Below are positions 61,525-64,000 of a stretch of DNA of 64,000 nucleotides, piece by piece. A model generated the notes under the pieces. It saw only the letters and a list, made by a program, of their open reading frames with translations, was not told the DNA's origin and did no database searches. This DNA is from Flavobacterium ajazii (GTDB lineage Bacteria; Bacteroidota; Bacteroidia; Flavobacteriales; Flavobacteriaceae). The number at the start of each line of letters is the position of its first letter. The stretch's first letter is position 1. The translations under genes and the position numbers were made by a program. The stretch lies in the NCBI RefSeq assembly GCF_010614725.1, contig NZ_JAAEHL010000012.1, forward strand, positions 1 through 64,000, in the 5' to 3' direction.

Positions 61525-62100
61525 TTAATCTGCTTCTGCGGCTTCAAGATTTACGGCATTTACAGCAACTTCGGTAAGTTTTTTATCGGCTCCTTTTTCT
61601 TCGTCAAGCGTTTGCTCTAATAAATTTGCAGCTTCTGTTAAACCTAAGGTTTCTGCAAATTGTCTCAGGGTTCCGTAAGTCGCAATTTCGTAATGCTCGA
61701 TTTTTTGACTTGCTGCAATGATTCCGGCGTCACGCACCACCCCTTTTTCTGTTTCCTCCAGAATTCCTTTTCCTTCTTCAATAAGACCTTCCATAGCATC
61801 ACATTTTTTTGCTGAAGCTTTTTTGCCAACCAGTTCAAAAACTTTTTCCAGACGAGTAATGTGTTCTTCTGTTTCGGTCAGGTGCGAATTTATGGCTTCA
61901 ATCAAATCTGCCGATGTTGCGTTTCTGGCCATTGTTGGAAGTGCTTTTGTCAATGCTTTTTCTGCCCAGTAAATATCTTTCAGACTATCTTCAAATAATT
62001 CTTTCAGGCCTGTTGCTGCATCTTTTTTGGGTTTTACCTCTGTACTTTTTTGCATACTCTGTTTATTAGCAGCTGCTTTTTTACTATCAGTAGTTTTCAT
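61525..62100 (-). CDS. YciE/DUF892 ferritin-like protein
   Basis: A Lys/Ala-rich N-terminal tail (about 1-30) precedes a four-helix ferritin-like bundle of the DUF892/YciE family (about 32-185). Family marks include LKELFEDSLKDIYWAEKAL, HLTETEEHITRLEKVFE, KIEHYEIATYGTL and LLEQTLDEEKGADKKLTE, supplying Glu/His residues for a probable di-metal site. YciE proteins accumulate under osmotic and stationary-phase stress; the exact reaction is unknown. I use the ATG at 62100 (MKTTDSKKAAANKQ). The basic tail could bind nucleic acid (inference). Confidence 0.87.
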   Translation of the reverse strand: MKTTDSKKAAANKQSMQKSTEVKPKKDAATGLKELFEDSLKDIYWAEKALTKALPTMARNATSADLIEAINSHLTETEEHITRLEKVFELVGKKASAKKCDAMEGLIEEGKGILEETEKGVVRDAGIIAASQKIEHYEIATYGTLRQFAETLGLTEAANLLEQTLDEEKGADKKLTEVAVNAVNLEAAEAD

Positions 62101-62253
62101 AATTGTAATTTTTAATATGATTAATTGTTTCAAAATTAACCTCACATATTTATTTTAGATTATAGTATTCAAATCAAAAGTTTCAACATAAACACCTGTA
62201 TATTATGAAAATAGACTTGTAAATTTTGTAAGACATTTGCTGCGTATCGTAGT

Positions 62254-62261
62254 TAGTTTTG
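62254..62261 (+). promoter_or_regulatory. -7 promoter box for the acidic protein pair
   Basis: TAGTTTTG fits TAnnTTTG, 28 bases before the ATG at 62290. TTTG words occur at 62225 and 62236 but not at the ideal distance. Confidence 0.4.
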
Positions 62262-62289
62262 TAATATCAATAATTTTAAAGAAAATATT

Positions 62290-62604
62290 ATGAGACCCGA
62301 TACTACAACATACAGATACAATGAAAATGCAGTTTTTTACTTTCAGAGAAAATACCAGGGTGGTTATTTAGATCTAGATGCAGCTTTTTTAATCGAAAAC
62401 GCTGTCAATAAACTTTTAAAAAAGGATCAGATTCTTAGAAGTGAAAACATTCCGAATGACGGAAGCATTAGTGAAGAAGAATATGTTAAAAAACATCAGA
62501 AAGATGATAATTATTACAAACCTGAAAAAACGGAACAGAAAGAAGAAGGCATACAAAACGATGAGAACTTAGACTATGATGAGTTGGAACAAAGAAATGA
62601 CTAA
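62290..62604 (+). CDS. Hypothetical charged protein, 104 aa
   Basis: The N-terminal half (about 1-48) looks folded, with aromatic residues (TYRYNENAVFYFQRKYQGGY) and an amphipathic helix (DAAFLIENAVNKLL). The C-terminal half is hydrophilic and rich in Glu, Asp, Lys and Asn, and probably disordered. No family is recognised. It is followed after 39 bases by a still more acidic gene, and both lie between two stress-type genes. Function unknown. Confidence 0.55.
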   Translation: MRPDTTTYRYNENAVFYFQRKYQGGYLDLDAAFLIENAVNKLLKKDQILRSENIPNDGSISEEEYVKKHQKDDNYYKPEKTEQKEEGIQNDENLDYDELEQRND

Positions 62605-62643
62605 TCATAAGCGAGTAATTAGCAACATTAAAAAACTACTATT

Positions 62644-63105
62644 ATGAGCACTATAGATCAAAACAATACAGACAAAAATATCCTTATGAATGAGGAACTG
62701 TACGAAAATAATGAGCAAAAACAAACCAACAGAGAAATCGCCGAACAGGGATTTACGGTTCGAAACGGCTATGACCCAAATAAACCAAATCCTGATCAGG
62801 AAAAAATCACCAATGATGAAGATGATATCGACGATTTAAATGATGATTTTCACTCTGACAGAGATCTTGAAGACGATGACGAATTGGATGAAATTGATCT
62901 TGACGGTGATGAAAAAATCGTTAATGATGAGTTTGACAATCCTTCCGATTCTTTCGAAAATACTTTTAATGAAACCGAAGAAGATTTAGAAGACATCGAT
63001 CAGGATGACGACGAGGAAGATGATGATTATGAATACAAAGAAGACGATATTCAGGAGGAAGACAATGAGGAAGATTATCCTGATAACGATCCGAGAAAAT
63101 TCTAA
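62644..63105 (+). CDS. Extremely acidic Asp/Glu-rich protein, 153 aa
   Basis: After about 45 residues of mixed composition (with IAEQGFTVRNGYDPNKPNP), the chain is almost continuous Asp/Glu interspersed with Asn, Tyr and Phe. It ends in a block such as DQDDDEEDDDYEYKEDD and then DYPDNDPRKF. It is likely intrinsically disordered and highly soluble. The repeated DD/ED words may bind cations or basic proteins. No signal peptide, no recognised family. It is co-transcribed with the preceding gene and closed by the terminator at 63126. Confidence 0.6.
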   Translation: MSTIDQNNTDKNILMNEELYENNEQKQTNREIAEQGFTVRNGYDPNKPNPDQEKITNDEDDIDDLNDDFHSDRDLEDDDELDEIDLDGDEKIVNDEFDNPSDSFENTFNETEEDLEDIDQDDDEEDDDYEYKEDDIQEEDNEEDYPDNDPRKF

Positions 63106-63125
63106 GTTTCTACAGATTAAAGCAT

Positions 63126-63157
63126 AAAAAAACCGTTAGATTTGTAACGGTTTTTTT
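63126..63157. terminator. Strong bidirectional terminator
   Basis: AAAAAAACCGTTA (63126-63138) and TAACGGTTTTTTT (63145-63157) form a perfect 13-bp stem with a six-base loop, between the convergent acidic-protein and DUF5661-like genes. Confidence 0.85.
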
Positions 63158-63174
63158 ATCGTTTTAATAAAATC

Positions 63175-63825
63175 TTAATCCCCAATTTTTTCCAGTACAG
63201 GAATATCGTCCATTTTTTCGAGGCGTTCAGCCAATCCCGCTCTTGCTTCTGTGAGTTCTTCTTCAGCTTTAATAAGTTCTTTATACAATTTGGCTTTATC
63301 TGCAGGTTTGGCCATTTCAATCTTACGCATAATTTCATAAATTTCGCCTTCAGCTTCCATGACCTTTAATCTTTTATAATAGGTCAGGCTTTCAGTCATG
63401 TGTGCGAGCGCAATCATCGCTGTCAAAAAAGGATGGTTGTTGGTTACATTGACGTCCTTAATCCTTCCATGTTCTAGTTCAACTTTCAGGGCAAAAGCAA
63501 ATTCTTCCATATTAAAAACTTCATGTTTACTTTTCGGATTCAGATAGGCTTTTATCGATTCGACATTGTTCATTGTAGAAAGGTCAACATCGGTCGTTTT
63601 TTTATCACTCAAATCTTTAAAAACAAGCCTGCCAATTACTCTTGCCTCATCAACGGTCGGATCATTTTCAGGATTTTCAAAATCACGAACAGACCAGTCC
63701 CAATTTTCAGGATGAACAGGTTTTATATATTTTTCACAAAAATCTGTCACATCATTTTTTAAGCTTACCATTTCATCTTCTCTTTTGATGTAAACATCCT
63801 GATAAGCACCACTTTTAGTTCCCAT
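63175..63825 (-). CDS. DUF5661-like protein, 216 aa
   Basis: Soluble protein with a C-terminal half (about 110-205) of the DUF5661 type: FAFALKVELEHGRI, HPFLTAMIALAHMTE and LTYYKRLKVMEAEGEIYE, followed by a coiled-coil tail rich in Lys/Glu. The family carries conserved His/Glu residues (VELEHG, ALAHMTE) that could bind a metal, but no function is known. The N-terminal part is unassigned. The start is the ATG at 63825 (MGTKSGAYQDVYI), not the ATG ten codons upstream, since a hairpin lies at 63847. Its neighbours are stress-type genes. Confidence 0.65.
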   Translation of the reverse strand: MGTKSGAYQDVYIKREDEMVSLKNDVTDFCEKYIKPVHPENWDWSVRDFENPENDPTVDEARVIGRLVFKDLSDKKTTDVDLSTMNNVESIKAYLNPKSKHEVFNMEEFAFALKVELEHGRIKDVNVTNNHPFLTAMIALAHMTESLTYYKRLKVMEAEGEIYEIMRKIEMAKPADKAKLYKELIKAEEELTEARAGLAERLEKMDDIPVLEKIGD

Positions 63826-63846
63826 AATTTTATGTTTTAAAATTGC

Positions 63847-63880
63847 AAACGACACATTTACCAGAATAAATGTGTCGTTT
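63847..63880 (-). terminator. Perfect hairpin between two minus-strand genes
   Basis: AAACGACACATTTA (63847-63860) and TAAATGTGTCGTTT (63867-63880) form a 14-bp perfect stem around a six-base loop. It lies after the stop of the gene at the right edge and just before the DUF5661-like gene, so it probably ends the former. The T run is stronger on the plus side. Confidence 0.65.
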
Positions 63881-63905
63881 TTCCTTTCTTTTTTTATTTT
63901 TTTAT

Positions 63906-64000
63906 CTAAATATTTCTTCTGCCGCTAATTAATGACAACAAAAACAATACAATAAATATAAAGAATAAGACTTTTGCTATACTTGCGGCTCCGGCAGCAA
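63906..64000 (-). CDS. DUF1328-type small membrane protein, C-terminal part only
   Basis: The last 31 codons of a frame entering from the right edge read AAGAASIAKVLFFIFIVLFL and then LSLISGRRNI before the stop at 63906. This is the second hydrophobic helix and tail of the DUF1328/YtjA-type peptides (about 55 aa, two helices), where the GxAxAAxxIAKILFFIF pattern is characteristic. Such peptides are often found with stress genes. The start lies outside the window. Confidence 0.7.
   Translation of the reverse strand, partial: AAGAASIAKVLFFIFIVLFLLSLISGRRNI

Overview
The window is AT-rich chromosomal DNA from a member of the Bacteroidota, most likely a Flavobacterium or close relative. The evidence is type IX secretion system (T9SS) cargo with type A and type B C-terminal domains, a PorP/SprF partner, a PL9 pectate lyase, TAnnTTTG-type -7 promoter boxes, A-rich rather than Shine-Dalgarno leaders, and small Flavobacteria-restricted proteins. 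No rRNA or tRNA gene, CRISPR array, prophage or complete insertion sequence was recognised. The single mobile-type gene is a REP-associated tyrosine transposase at 29.6-30.3 kb.

Layout. 0-0.6 kb is non-coding and carries a promoter that fires leftwards out of the window, possibly into an rRNA operon, plus the first of two copies of a dispersed repeat. 0.6-17 kb is mostly housekeeping: purM, ung, a MutS2-type ATPase, ettA, holA, a YciO/Sua5-type protein and an OmpA lipoprotein. Inside it is a small accessory operon (AraC regulator, MoaF-like protein, double SnoaL protein, zinc-free oxidoreductase, remnant of an NmrA-type reductase) followed by a LigB-type dioxygenase and a DCC-family protein. 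17-31 kb holds uvrD, a secreted delta-60 repeat protein, a pectate lyase with palindromic LacI-type operators, a TSUP transporter, a patatin-like lipase, an M1 aminopeptidase joined by ATGA overlap to the transposase gene, and a Dph6-type PP-loop ATPase.

31-47.3 kb is a surface-protein region. It has an AraC regulator, a 1,410-residue GEVED/Ig-like protein with a type A sorting domain, two paralogous giant type B adhesin-like proteins, their likely PorP/SprF partner and an OmpA/TPR/PD40 protein. 47.4-50.4 kb is a small, poorly understood enzyme group: an HExxH protein and an Asp/Asn beta-hydroxylase on the plus strand, and a NodU/CmcH carbamoyltransferase on the minus strand meeting them tail to tail.

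50.4-57 kb is one minus-strand signalling operon: a receiver-kinase, a 1,190-residue hybrid kinase with three receivers, a lone receiver, CheR and CheB. It has no chemoreceptor, CheA or CheW. 57-64 kb looks like a stress-response neighbourhood: SDR oxidoreductase, SemiSWEET, an AraC-like protein with half an HTH, a YciE-type ferritin-like protein, two very acidic small proteins, a DUF5661-like protein and the end of a DUF1328-type membrane peptide. bioA sits within it. Convergent gene pairs are mostly separated by strong symmetric hairpin terminators, several built from simple word-like intergenic repeats.
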